From JANYJA01 sp038229055 (lineage in GTDB: Bacteria; Acidobacteriota; Terriglobia; Bryobacterales; Bryobacteraceae), in the NCBI GenBank assembly GCA_038229055.1, contig JBBROU010000009.1, forward strand, positions 1 through 63,729: a DNA stretch of 63,729 bases, read 5' to 3'. The position numbers and the translations under genes are program-made. Shown piece after piece: positions 41,025 through 50,034 of this stretch. The notes under the pieces were generated by a model, which did no database searches, was not told the origin of the DNA, and saw only the letters and a program-made list of their open reading frames with translations. The stretch's first letter is position 1. Every line of letters begins with the position of its first letter.

Positions 41025-42211
41025 AGGCTGCCTGCCGGCTGCTCGGCCTCGCCGTCTTTGGCACGCTATTTTTTCTGCTCTTTCCTTATTGGATAATCCA
41101 GCCGTTCCGCGCTCAAGGCGCGCGTGAATTGGCGGCCGCGCTCGTCGTGATCCGCTGGGCACCGCTCGCCACCGGGCTCTTCGCGGCGATTGCGATAGCT
41201 GCCGCCGCAATAATCTGGCCGGCATCCCGCTGGAACGTCCGCATGTTTGTCGGGGCAGGCGCATTGCTGGCCGTGGCCGCCGCATTTCTTTCGCACGTAA
41301 ATGTCTTCGAGAAGATGTTCCATCCCGTAGGGGCGCCCTCATTTGTAGCGGCATCGGAGGCCGGAGTCACCGCCGACGATATGGTGCTGGCCGTTGCCGA
41401 GAACCGCAACTCCCACGCGTATCCGATTCGTGAAATGGGTTATCACCACGTGGTGAACGATTGGTTGGGCACGGTCCCGATCGTCGCCACGTATTGAACC
41501 CTCTGCCACACCGGTCTGGTGTGGAGCCGCGAAGTTGACGGACGAGTGTTGACGTTTCATCTCGCGGGTATCAACAACCAGAACTTCCTGATGCGCGACG
41601 ATCAGACCGGCACCTTTTGGCAGCAGATCAGCGGACGCGCTGTATCTGGACCGCTCAGGAACAAGCAGTTGCTACTGGTGCACAGCGATGAGTTGACGTT
41701 CGCACAGTGGCGCGGCGAGCAGCCGTCAGGGATGGTGCTCGCGCCCGTAAAAACATATGTCGCCGAATACGAACCGCGGGATTGGGAGAAGCGCATCGGC
41801 AAAGCTCGCACAGTGATCAGCTTTCCGTCGACTAAAATTCCCGGGCGTGAAGTTATGCTCGGTATCCAGGCCGGCGGCGCCGCTCGCGCCTTCTCGCTGA
41901 AGCGAGTTCTGGATGAAAAACTCGTGCAGGATCGCGTCGGCTCGACGCCCGTGCTGCTTGTCGTCGGTCCGGACAATACATCCGTTCGCGCTTTCGTGAA
42001 CCGCGCTCCTTCGGGCAAGCCCACCGACTTCTATCGCCAGAAGGACGGCACCCTCTTAGACAGTGAAACCGGCACCACGTGGACTTTTGCGGGCTGCCCT
42101 GTAGCCGCGATTGGGACTGCGTGCCTCCCGCCCGTCGATATGCTCAAAGATTATTGGTTTGATTGGCGTAATTATCACCCCGATACCACCGTATATTTAG
42201 CCAAACATTAA
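41021..42211 (+). CDS. DUF3179 membrane protein, candidate selenoprotein (in-frame TGA read as Sec159)
   Basis: GTG 41021 opens a 396-residue frame if TGA 41495-41497 is read through. Before it lie about three membrane spans (LLGLAVFGTLFFLLFPYWII, then two Ala-rich ones) and the DUF3179 segment HHVVNDWLGTVPIVATY. After the TGA the same frame continues TLCHTGLVWSREVDGRVLTF and LMRDDQTGTFWQQISG to the natural end. DUF3179 proteins normally have TYCPLC here, so TGA falls at the first Cys of CxxC, giving UxxC. A perfect 7-bp hairpin with a GGTCT loop lies 15 bases after it, as in bacterial SECIS elements. Alternative: a TGC-to-TGA mutation or a sequencing error; the reading frame is otherwise intact. 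Confidence 0.65.
41506..41524 (+). promoter_or_regulatory. Bacterial SECIS-like hairpin downstream of the in-frame TGA
   Basis: CCACACC (41506-41512) pairs perfectly with GGTGTGG (41518-41524) around GGTCT. Bacterial SECIS elements directly follow the Sec codon, have an apical loop beginning with G about 16 or more bases from it, and the E. coli fdhF loop is also GGUCU. Spacing and loop fit; binding by SelB is untested. Confidence 0.6.
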
Positions 42212-42272
42212 CACGCGCAACGTATCCTAAAAGGGTCAAGTAGGAGAAGCTGGCTGCTGCGGGAAACTAACT

Positions 42273-43680
42273 ATCGATCACGTAAAGCCACGCCTGCTCG
42301 GACATTGGGGAACCACTCCCGGACTCAACTTCATCTACGAGCATTTCAACCGCGTGATCCGCGCGCGCGATTTGAACGTGATTTACATCGCGGGCCCCGG
42401 CCACGGCGGCCCCGGCATGGTCGCGAACAATTATCTCGAAGGCACCTATAGCGAGTTCTATCCGAGCATCACCCAGGACGCTCTTGGAATGAAACGCCTG
42501 TTTAAGCAGTTTTCCTTTCCCGGCGGCATCCCCAGCCACGTCGCTCCCGAAACGCCGGGCTCGATCCACGAAGGCGGCGAACTGGGTTACTCGATGGTTC
42601 ACGCGTTCGGCGCGGCTTTCGACAATCCCGATCTTCTCGTCTTCTGCGTCATTGGCGATGGCGAAGCGGAGACCGGCCCGCTGGCCGCAAGCTGGCATTC
42701 GAATAAGTTCCTCAATCCCAAACGCGATGGCGCGGTGCTGCCCATCCTGCATCTGAACGGTTATAAAATCGCCGGTCCCACCGTGCTCGCGCGGCTCGAT
42801 GATGAAGAACTAACGCAACTGTTCCGAGGCTACGGTTACGAGCCGTGGTTCCTGGAAGGTCAACGATCCACAGGTCATGCATCAATTGATGGCGGGCTCG
42901 CTCGATTCGATCCTCGACGAAATTCACGCCATTCAAAAATACGCACGCGAAGATGGTTCCCAGGAGCCTTCGCGCTGGCCGATGATTGTGCTCCGAACTC
43001 CTAAGGGCTGGACCGGTCCGAAGATTGTCGACGGTAAGCAGGTTGAGGGAACTTTCCGTGCCTCACCAGGTTCCGCTTTCGGAGTTGCCGACGCATCCCC
43101 AAAATCTGCGCGCGCTGGAAGAGTGGATGAAGAGCTACAAGCCCGAGGAGTTGTTTGACGAGTCGGGTAAGCTGATCCCCGAGTTGCGGGCGCTCGCGCC
43201 AGAGGGGACGCGCCGTATGGGCGCGAATCCTCACGCCAATGGCGGGCTTCTCCCGCGCGATTTGCTGCTGCCCGATTTTCGCAAGTACGCGGTTGACGTT
43301 CCCGCTCCCGGCGCTGTTCAAGGGGAGGCCACGCGCGTGATGGGCACCTATCTTCGCGACGTGATGAAGGAGAACGCCGACGCGCGAAACTTTCGCGTGA
43401 TGGGTCCGGATGAAACGACTTCGAACCGGCTCGACGCGCTGTTTGCCGTCACCAATCGCATGTCCATGGAAACCATCCTCCCGGGCGATGACCATGTGGC
43501 GCGCGATGGCCGCGTGATGGAAGTCTTGAGCGAACACCTCTGCCAAGGCTGGCTCGAAGGCTACCTCCTCACGGGCCGTCACGGCTTCTTCTCTTGTTAC
43601 GAAGCCTTCATCCACATCATCGATTCCATGTTCAATCGGCATGCAAAATGGCTGAAGGTGACGCGGCACATTCCATGGCG
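42273..43680 (+). pseudogene. Phosphoketolase (Xfp), truncated at both ends with two frameshifts
   Basis: The remnant covers roughly residues 50-520 of an ~800-residue xylulose-5-P/fructose-6-P phosphoketolase. PRLLGHWGTTPGLNFIY, GPGHGGPGMVANNYLEGTYS, GDGEAETGPLA and LNGYKIAGPTVLAR are unmistakable. One extra base at 42861 and one at 43063 shift the frame; homology continues as MHQLMAGSLD and then VPLSELPTHPQNLRA. The start codon and ~50 N-terminal residues are lacking. At 43680 the sequence changes in mid-domain (HIPWR) to acetate kinase. It is upstream of a Tat-exported NHL gene. Confidence 0.9.
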
Positions 43681-43895
43681 CCGGCGTCGGTGAGAATTCC
43701 GCGCGCGTCAGAGCCGCGACGTGCCAGGCGCTTGGCTTCCCCGGTGTCGCTCTCGAACCATTGAAGAACGCCAAACCCGATGGCGACTGCGAAATTTCAA
43801 CTCCCGATTCGCTAGTCAAAATCCTCGTTGTCCGCACGCGCGAGGAGTGGGAGATCGCCCGGCAATGCTCCCACGTGATGCCGCCAGCCGTGTGA
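43680..43895 (+). pseudogene. Acetate kinase C-terminal remnant
   Basis: Immediately after the phosphoketolase break the frame reads AGVGENSARVRAATCQALG, then ALEPLKN and VVRTREEWEIARQC, the C-terminal ATPase segment of AckA (TAGIGENSxxVR, TNEExxIA). About three quarters of ackA is missing. Phosphoketolase makes acetyl phosphate and acetate kinase uses it, so the two are natural neighbours; a single deletion joining them explains the junction. Confidence 0.85.
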
Positions 43896-43908
43896 TAGGC
43901 TCTGTATC

Positions 43909-44949
43909 ATGCAACACACCCGACGCACGTTCGTGGCCGGGATCGGCACGGGCCTCGGAGCCCCTCTGCTGATCGGCGCGAGTAACAAATCCGGAAGCGC
44001 TAAGCCGATTTTGGGCGAGGGCGCTCATCAATACGAAGTCGCGCATGATTGGGGCGACTTGCCGCCCGGCCTGAAATACGGCAACACGCATGGAGTCTGC
44101 GAGGATTCGCAAGGCCGCATTTACGTTCATCACACTGTGAACGCCGCCAGCGAAAAGCACGACACCATGGTCGTGTTCGACCCCAAAGGCCGCTTCATCA
44201 AATCGTGGGGCGCGGAGTTCGAAGGCGGCGCTCACGGTCTGCACATCAATAAGGAAGGCAGCACCGAATTTCTGTATTTGTGCGACACCAAGCGCGCCAT
44301 TGTCGTCAAGACCACGCTCGATGGCGAGAAGGTCTTCACCATCGGCTATCCCGATAAGTCCGAAGCCTACAAGCCCGGCGCGGACGGCAAAAATCAAAAA
44401 TACAGTCCGACCAATCTGGCGATCGGCCCCAATGGCGATATCTACGTCGGCGATGGCTACGGCTCCAGCTACATCAATCAGTACAACAGCAAGGGCGAGT
44501 ACATCCGCACCTTCGGCGGACCCGGAAAAGAGAAGGGGCAGCTATCGTGCCCGCACGGCATTGTGCTCGATGCGCGCGGCGAAACCCCGAATCTGACCGT
44601 TGCGGACCGCAGCAACACGCGCCTCCAGCGATTCACGCTCGATGGCCAACATATCGATTTCGTAAACCATCTGCCGGCCCCGTGCCACTTCAGCATCTTT
44701 AAGAATGGCGACATGGTGGTGCCCGACTTGTTCGCGCGGGTAACGATTCTCGACAAAAACAATCGTGTGATCACGCAACTCGGTGACGATACGACCAGTG
44801 ACTATATGGCGACGCGCAAGCTGACCCGCGACGCGTTCACGCCCGGCAAATTCGTTTGCCCGCACGGTGCGTGCTTCGATCATCTCGGGAATATTTATGT
44901 GGTGGAGTGGGTCGAAGTCGGTCGGGTGTCGAAACTGCGCAAGGTTTAG
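43909..44949 (+). CDS. Tat-exported NHL-repeat beta-propeller protein
   Basis: 346 residues. The N-terminus has the twin-arginine pattern HTRRTFVAGIGTGLGAPLL, so it should fold before export. Six NHL-like blades follow (THGVCEDSQGRIYVHH, PTNLAIGPNGDIYVGDGYG, CPHGIVLDARGETPNLTVAD, CPHGACFDHLGNIYVVEW). Such propellers can be peptidylglycine-lyase-like or simply binding proteins; no catalytic residue set was identified. It follows the xfp/ackA remnant by 13 bases but is intact. Confidence 0.85.
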   Translation: MQHTRRTFVAGIGTGLGAPLLIGASNKSGSAKPILGEGAHQYEVAHDWGDLPPGLKYGNTHGVCEDSQGRIYVHHTVNAASEKHDTMVVFDPKGRFIKSWGAEFEGGAHGLHINKEGSTEFLYLCDTKRAIVVKTTLDGEKVFTIGYPDKSEAYKPGADGKNQKYSPTNLAIGPNGDIYVGDGYGSSYINQYNSKGEYIRTFGGPGKEKGQLSCPHGIVLDARGETPNLTVADRSNTRLQRFTLDGQHIDFVNHLPAPCHFSIFKNGDMVVPDLFARVTILDKNNRVITQLGDDTTSDYMATRKLTRDAFTPGKFVCPHGACFDHLGNIYVVEWVEVGRVSKLRKV

Positions 44950-44977
44950 GTCACCTTCCGACGTCATCAATACTATC

Positions 44978-44989
44978 TTGTATATACAA
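44978..44989. promoter_or_regulatory. Palindromic operator-like site
   Basis: TTGTATATACAA is a perfect 12-bp palindrome, followed at 44995 by a second GTATATA half. It stands just before a broken toxin gene and the ribbon-helix-helix antitoxin at 45240, which would be expected to autoregulate through such a site. Confidence 0.4.
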
Positions 44990-45013
44990 TCATCGTATAT
45001 ATTAAAAAAGACG

Positions 45014-45218
45014 CGATGGATCCCCTGGGCGGCTTCGATAGGGACGCCGTCAACATGCAATCTTGCGCCACGGAGTTACGCCTTTCGAGGTTGAGGAGAT
45101 TGTTGACCGCCCGCACGTGACTATCCCCTCTAAGACCGTCGCGGGCGAAGAACGATGGAAAAGCTTTGGGAAAACGGCGGCTGATCGCTACCCGATCGTG
45201 GTGTTCACGGTGAAATGA
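45014..45218 (+). pseudogene. BrnT-like toxin, frameshifted
   Basis: One frame gives RWIPWAASI, then homology resumes from 45042 in another as GRRQHAILRHGVTPFEVEEI and later FGKTAADRYPIVVFTVK before TGA 45216. Joined, this resembles BrnT-type toxins (xHGVTPxEVE, GKTxxxRYxxVVFT). The N-terminal start is not evident. It is 21 bases upstream of a ribbon-helix-helix antitoxin gene. Confidence 0.55.
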
Positions 45219-45239
45219 AGTCCGTAGAGAGGAAGCGCT

Positions 45240-45572
45240 ATGCCCCCCAAATCGACCAACATACCTAAACCCAAAGCAGAATCCGACTGGTACACAACTC
45301 CGCAAGGCCGTCGACAGACGCAACGCGAGTGTGCCCGCGCGCTTCGGACAGGAACCCTCGTCCGCTCCGCCGGGTTGAAGGTCGCGAAAACCAATCGTGC
45401 GGTCCTCGAACAACTCATGCAACAGGCCAAGGACCAAGCAACTCGCGCCATTTCCATTCGCATCCCCATTACAGATCTTGAGCGTGCCAAACGGGTCGCG
45501 GCAGACACTGGCGTCGGCTACCAAACGGTCCTCAAGCAAGCGATCCGGGATGGCCTGAAAAGGACTGGTTGA
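45240..45572 (+). CDS. Ribbon-helix-helix antitoxin (BrnA/CopG-like)
   Basis: 110 residues. The C-terminal IRIPITDLERAKRVAADTGV then GYQTVLKQAIRDGLKR is a CopG/BrnA-type strand-helix-helix DNA-binding motif. The first 60 residues are basic and probably contact the toxin. It is the intact partner of the frameshifted toxin upstream and may repress the pair by binding the palindrome at 44978. RBS-like AGAGAGGA lies before the ATG. Confidence 0.75.
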   Translation: MPPKSTNIPKPKAESDWYTTPQGRRQTQRECARALRTGTLVRSAGLKVAKTNRAVLEQLMQQAKDQATRAISIRIPITDLERAKRVAADTGVGYQTVLKQAIRDGLKRTG

Positions 45573-45620
45573 ATTCCGTCTGGCAATATTCACGAACGCC
45601 AAGTGTACTAAAACAGGAAT

Positions 45621-46238
45621 GTGGCCATCGAATTCTTGAAGCGGGCCAACAGACATCCGGCGCGGCTTGGAATCCTGCCTGGCGCGTTCAACCCGCCGAC
45701 GCGCGCGCACATCGAATTGGGCGCGGCCGCTCTGAACGAGTTAGACGAAGTCTTGTTCGTGCTGCCGCGCGCCTTGCCACACAAGAACTACGACGGCGTC
45801 TCATTCACTGAGCGATTGGAATTGCTGCTCGCGGCCACCGCGCCCGAGCCGCGCTTTTCAGTGGGCACATGTGAAGGCGGCTTGTTTTTCGAGATCGGGC
45901 GTGAATGCCGCGAAGCCTACGGGGGAAATACCGACATGGTTTTCCTATGCGGGCGAGACGCCGCGGAACGTATCGTGAATTGGGATTATGGCGACCCCGA
46001 AGCGCTTCCCCGCATGATGGCGGATTTCTCGCTTCTCGTGGCGGATCGCGGAGGGACGTATACCCCGCCGGAGGAATACCAACACCGCATCGGAACCCTG
46101 GAGCTATCGATCCCATGCGAGCATATTTCCGCCACCGAGGTCCGCGATCGAATTCAAAGAGGTGAGGCATGGGAGCACTTGGTTCCGCCGCAGATCGTCG
46201 GGGCCGCGCGCAGCAAATACGACCCTGATGCCACGTAG
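45621..46238 (+). CDS. Nicotinate-nucleotide adenylyltransferase-like protein
   Basis: 205 residues with GTG start. The nucleotidyltransferase core is ILPGAFNPPTRAHIELG, PHKNY and HISATEVRDRI (an ISSTxxR-like motif), which all contribute to ATP and NaMN binding in NadD. Family members of this shape include NadD and related adenylyltransferases; without obgE/rsfS neighbours the exact substrate is uncertain. It is followed by nth 21 bases on. Confidence 0.75.
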   Translation: MAIEFLKRANRHPARLGILPGAFNPPTRAHIELGAAALNELDEVLFVLPRALPHKNYDGVSFTERLELLLAATAPEPRFSVGTCEGGLFFEIGRECREAYGGNTDMVFLCGRDAAERIVNWDYGDPEALPRMMADFSLLVADRGGTYTPPEEYQHRIGTLELSIPCEHISATEVRDRIQRGEAWEHLVPPQIVGAARSKYDPDAT

Positions 46239-46259
46239 ACCCAGTGGTACGATTTCCCA

Positions 46260-46925
46260 TTGAAACCCAAACGCCCGAAAACCGCCGCCGAGCGCCGCGA
46301 CCGCCTCGCCCAGATTCTGAAGTGGCTCGATAAGGCCTACCCCGACGCCACCTGCGCGCTGCATCATCGCTCGCCTTGGGAGCTGTTGGTCGCGACCATT
46401 CTCTCGGCGCAGTGCACCGATAAGCGGGTCAACGAAGTGACTCCCGGGCTCTTCGAAAAGTACCCTACTCCGACCGATTTCGCCGCCGTGAAACCCGAAG
46501 TTCTCGCGCAGGATATCCGGTCCACCGGCTTCTTCAATAACAAAGCCAAATCCGTCGTCGGCGCGGCGCAAAGAATCAATGGCGAGTTCGGCGGTCAGGT
46601 TCCGAAGACCATGGACGAGCTCCTGACCGTTCCCGGGGCGGCCCGCAAGACAGCCAACGTGGTACTGGGTACCGCTTACGGGATAGCTACCGGAATCGTC
46701 GTTGATACGCACGTTTCGCGCGTTTCCAATCGGCTGGATTTGACCCGGCAGTCCGACCCTGTCAAGATTGAGCAAGACCTTATTAAAATTCTTCCGCGGG
46801 AACGCTGGATTTTGTTCTCGCATCAGTTAATTTCTCACGGGCGCGCACTCTGTATTGCCCGAAAACCTCGTTGCTCCGAGTGCGGGCTGGATTCGCTTTG
46901 CTACGCCAAGGATAAAACCTCGTAA
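46260..46925 (+). CDS. nth: Endonuclease III
   Basis: 221 residues with a TTG start. The helix-hairpin-helix LLTVPGAARKTANVVLG contains the catalytic Lys130, the aspartate is Asp149 (VDTHVSRVSNRL), and the 4Fe-4S cluster ligands form C-x6-C-x2-C-x5-C (CIARKPRCSECGLDSLC). The protein removes oxidised pyrimidines and nicks abasic sites. No other repair genes are adjacent. Confidence 0.96.
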   Translation: MKPKRPKTAAERRDRLAQILKWLDKAYPDATCALHHRSPWELLVATILSAQCTDKRVNEVTPGLFEKYPTPTDFAAVKPEVLAQDIRSTGFFNNKAKSVVGAAQRINGEFGGQVPKTMDELLTVPGAARKTANVVLGTAYGIATGIVVDTHVSRVSNRLDLTRQSDPVKIEQDLIKILPRERWILFSHQLISHGRALCIARKPRCSECGLDSLCYAKDKTS

Positions 46926-46941
46926 AACTGGAGTACCGTTC

Positions 46942-48051
46942 ATGCCGACCGAAACACTGGAGGCCGCGAAAGCCGCTGCTTCTTTCAACCGGCTGCAGGC
47001 AAAATCCCTGCTAGGGAAATTCCGCAGCAAACAAAACCATCGCGCCGCGTTTATTTTTGCCCTGGATATCGCTCTTTATCTTGCGTTTTTTGCCGTTATC
47101 ATTCTCTCGCATTCGTTACTCATTAAGCTTGCGGCCAGTGTGCCGCAGGGCATCGTGATCGCCCGCCTATTCATCGTCGGCCACGATGCATGCCACGGAA
47201 GTTTCACGACAAGTAAGTACTGGAACAAATTGCTGGGCCGCATCTCCTTCGCGCCGTCACTGACGACGTTCAGCCTCTGGGACCTGGGCCACAACTTTTC
47301 GCATCATGGCTTCACGAACCTCAAAGGACATGACTACGTCTGGACTCCGCTTTCGAAGGAAGAGTACGACGCTCTGCCGAAATGGCGGCAGGCTGTCGAG
47401 AGAGTCTATCGCGGCGTTGCGGGCTTCGGCCTTTACTACCTGATCGAACTGTGGTGGAACAAGCTGATCTTTCCGAGCCGCAAACACATTGGCGTCGATA
47501 AGAGCGTCCATTTTTGGGATTCCGTTCTGGTGACCGCCTACGCGACGCTGCAAGTTTTGTTTCTTGCGGGTATGGCCCTGTTCACGGGTCAGAATCCGTG
47601 GCTGCTCATTGCCGCCGGCTTTGTGATCCCGTTCGTCATCTGGAACATCACCATGGGTTTTGTGATTTACTCACACCACACCCATCCCGATGTCGCCTGG
47701 TTTGAAGGCCGACAGAATTGGAATGGCGCGCGCGCGCAGGTCGAGAACACCATCCACGTCACTTTTCCACTGCCGTTCAGCGCCATGCTCCACAACATCA
47801 TGGAGCACACCGCGCACCACGTGGAAATCAACATTCCGCTTTACGAGCTTACGGGCGCGCAGGGCCAGCTTGAAGAGTCATTCCCCGCCGATATCCGCGT
47901 TCACCGCTGGTCCTGGGCTTACTTCCGCACCTGCGTGAAGTGCTGCAAGCTTTACGATTATCGCGAGCACCGCTGGATGGATTTCGACGGCCGATACACT
48001 TCAGAGAATATTCTGTATGCCACCGGCGGCGCCCCGGTCAGGAGCTCTTAG
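46942..48051 (+). CDS. Membrane fatty acid desaturase
   Basis: 369 residues. Three histidine boxes co-ordinate the di-iron site: HDACH (81-85), HNFSHH (117-122) and HTAHH (about 287-291). Hydrophobic segments such as DIALYLAFFAVIILSH and VLFLAGMALFTG give four membrane spans. The ATG at 46942 is chosen over the longer frame, which begins inside nth. The family introduces a double bond into acyl chains; position specificity is unknown. The 3' end overlaps the next convergent gene by 14 bases. Confidence 0.9.
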   Translation: MPTETLEAAKAAASFNRLQAKSLLGKFRSKQNHRAAFIFALDIALYLAFFAVIILSHSLLIKLAASVPQGIVIARLFIVGHDACHGSFTTSKYWNKLLGRISFAPSLTTFSLWDLGHNFSHHGFTNLKGHDYVWTPLSKEEYDALPKWRQAVERVYRGVAGFGLYYLIELWWNKLIFPSRKHIGVDKSVHFWDSVLVTAYATLQVLFLAGMALFTGQNPWLLIAAGFVIPFVIWNITMGFVIYSHHTHPDVAWFEGRQNWNGARAQVENTIHVTFPLPFSAMLHNIMEHTAHHVEINIPLYELTGAQGQLEESFPADIRVHRWSWAYFRTCVKCCKLYDYREHRWMDFDGRYTSENILYATGGAPVRSS

Positions 48052-48880
48052 CTTTTTCGACGAGAGCAACGCCCATGCGGATGTCGGTCAGGCGCTGGAC
48101 CGGATCGCTGGCTTCGCGCTCGATATTCAGCGGACCGTGGTAGCCGATCCGGCGCAACTTCTTGACGAAACTCTCGATTCCGACCGATCCCTGAGCTAGC
48201 GGCTTTTCATGCCCTAGCGCCTCGGAGTCGGCCGGGGGCGGCCAATCGCCATCTTTTACGTGAACTGAAATTATGTGCTGGCCGAGGACGCCGAGCGCCT
48301 CAATGGGATCGCCTGTGCCATATAAAATCATGTTCGCGGGATCGAAGTTGATGCCCAGGTTTTCGCGGTTCACATCGTGCAGAAACGCCAGCAGTCGTTC
48401 GGCGCTCTCCTGGCCGGTCTCCAACGCGAAAGTCTGGCCGTGTTTTGCGGCATGATCGCAGACGCGGCGCACCATCCCACGGACGATCAGATATTCCTCA
48501 TTCCATGGATCTTCCGGAAGGAAACCGACGTGGGCAGCAATGCTTCGAACTCCGAGTTCCGCCGCGAAATGACTGGCGGCCTTGGTGCGCTCTTCACGCG
48601 CTTCGCGGGTGGCCTTGGGGACGAACCCCACGGTCTTCTGAACGGTTGGGATGTCCGCGTAACTCTCGCCTTCGTAAGAGCAGAACACCGTCTGCAACGG
48701 GAAATCGACCTCTTGCAAGGCTTCACGCCAGGGAGCGGCCGATGCCGCCAGATCCAATTCCGGCGGGACTCCAAGCTGCCCGCAGGTTGCGCCCAGCGAC
48801 ATAACTTCGCGCAGCGTCTCCCGAGGATCGCGCCCCGCCCAGAACATCACTCCAACTTCTAAATCCCTGAATATGCGCAC
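48038..48880 (-). CDS. Sugar phosphate isomerase/epimerase (TIM-barrel)
   Basis: 280 residues of the xylose-isomerase-like family. ISVHVKDGDWPP, NINIEREASDPVQRL-like strands, GINFDPANMILYGTGDPIEA and TFALETGQESAERLLAFL mark metal-binding and barrel strands. It overlaps the Gfo/Idh gene upstream by 22 bases, so both are co-translated; the pair likely handles an inositol- or sugar-derived substrate. Substrate not deducible. Confidence 0.8.
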   Translation of the reverse strand: MRIFRDLEVGVMFWAGRDPRETLREVMSLGATCGQLGVPPELDLAASAAPWREALQEVDFPLQTVFCSYEGESYADIPTVQKTVGFVPKATREAREERTKAASHFAAELGVRSIAAHVGFLPEDPWNEEYLIVRGMVRRVCDHAAKHGQTFALETGQESAERLLAFLHDVNRENLGINFDPANMILYGTGDPIEALGVLGQHIISVHVKDGDWPPPADSEALGHEKPLAQGSVGIESFVKKLRRIGYHGPLNIEREASDPVQRLTDIRMGVALVEKAKSS

Positions 48881-49887
48881 GCGATTTTCTCTCCGTTCCT
48901 GGCCCGCGACTCCAGCATATACCGCGTGACCCGCACTGCGTCGGCCGAATCCTGCGTCGGGCAGAGCAGCGGCTTCGATCCCGATTTCACGCAGTCGGCG
49001 AAGTACTGCAGCTCCGCTTCGAACCCGTCGCGCGTATCGATCTCCGGCCGCTCTGCGTCGCTGGAATTCTTATATAACGTCAGCGGGCGGTCAGACGAAC
49101 TGTAGTCCAGCGTGCCCTGTTCGGCCACGATGGTGAACTCCATCTCGAACGGAAACGCGCCCGCGTTGTGCCAGCCTCCGGTGATGAGCACCTGCTCGCC
49201 TCCCGGGTAATGCAGCCGCGCCGCGATGAAGTCAATGCCGCGTGGCAGATTCTCGCATCCGAACGCGGACACCGCTTCAGGACGGCCAAACAGCAGAATG
49301 CAATAGTCCACATCGTGGATCAATAAGTCGAAAACTCCGCCGCCGCTGCGCGAAGCATCCGCGAGCCACGCGCTCCACGCGGGCGCCGCGCACCGTCGGC
49401 GAAAGACGCCGGAACACACCTTGCCGAGAGTGCCGTTTTTTGTGAGCTCCGCGGCGGCGCGATAGCTGCCGAAAAATCGCAGCACCTGGCCGGTCATCAG
49501 AATGCGGCCGCGGTCCTCGGCTTCGCGAATCAGCGCATCCGCCGTCTTACCGTCCAGCGCCAGCGGCTTCTCGACCAGCACATGCTTGCCGGCTTGCAAT
49601 GACGCGAGCGTCGCCGGAGCGTGCTGGTCGGTGGGCAGGCAGAGGTCGACCGCGTCGATCTCCGGATCGAGCAGCGCCTGATCGAGACTACGGTACTTCC
49701 GTACGTTCGAGAAGTCCATCTGTCCCGCCGGTCCACCCAGATTGCCCTGAATCGCGCTGAGGTCGCCGGAGAGTTTACGCTCATCGCCGCTCACCACGGC
49801 GTAGAGCTCCGCGCCCTGGACGCCGCGCAGTGCGAGCACATGCGTGCTCCCCATAAATCCCAAGCCAGCTACGGCAATCTTCACCAT
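48859..49887 (-). CDS. Gfo/Idh/MocA-family oxidoreductase
   Basis: 342 residues. Rossmann motif AVAGLGFMGSTHVLAL and the EKPLALDGK signature (Glu106-Lys107-Pro108) are characteristic. The C-terminal domain has GGGVFDLLIHDVDYCILLFG and VSAFGCENLPRG. Members oxidise sugars or inositols with NAD(P). It is the first gene of the pair with the isomerase. Confidence 0.88.
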   Translation of the reverse strand: MVKIAVAGLGFMGSTHVLALRGVQGAELYAVVSGDERKLSGDLSAIQGNLGGPAGQMDFSNVRKYRSLDQALLDPEIDAVDLCLPTDQHAPATLASLQAGKHVLVEKPLALDGKTADALIREAEDRGRILMTGQVLRFFGSYRAAAELTKNGTLGKVCSGVFRRRCAAPAWSAWLADASRSGGGVFDLLIHDVDYCILLFGRPEAVSAFGCENLPRGIDFIAARLHYPGGEQVLITGGWHNAGAFPFEMEFTIVAEQGTLDYSSSDRPLTLYKNSSDAERPEIDTRDGFEAELQYFADCVKSGSKPLLCPTQDSADAVRVTRYMLESRARNGEKIACAYSGI

Positions 49888-49905
49888 TCAGAAAAGTTAT
49901 CACGG

Positions 49906-49998
49906 TCACGCAAAGTGAAAAGGCAAGGAACTTTTCCGCGCAAAGGCGCAAAGGGAAACCAAAGAATCATTCTTGGCGTGCGTTGCGGCTTCGCGTGA
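49906..49998. repeat. Intergenic palindromic repeat element
   Basis: The arms TCACGCAAAG (49906-49915) and CTTCGCGTGA (49989-49998) are near complementary, with direct repeats of CGCAAAGG inside and a central CAAAGAAT/ATTCTTGG stem. Similar 'CGCAAAGGCGCAAAG' imperfect hairpins occur in many genomes as non-coding repeats; no ORF is present. Confidence 0.45.
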
Positions 49999-50034
49999 AA
50001 TGTTTTTCCAACGCCCTGTTATCCCAAGCGCCAC

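Noticed and set aside
41519..42211. Separate gene beginning GTG at 41519
   Set aside because: It is in frame with the upstream half and completes the DUF3179 family domain; splitting it would leave neither half functional.
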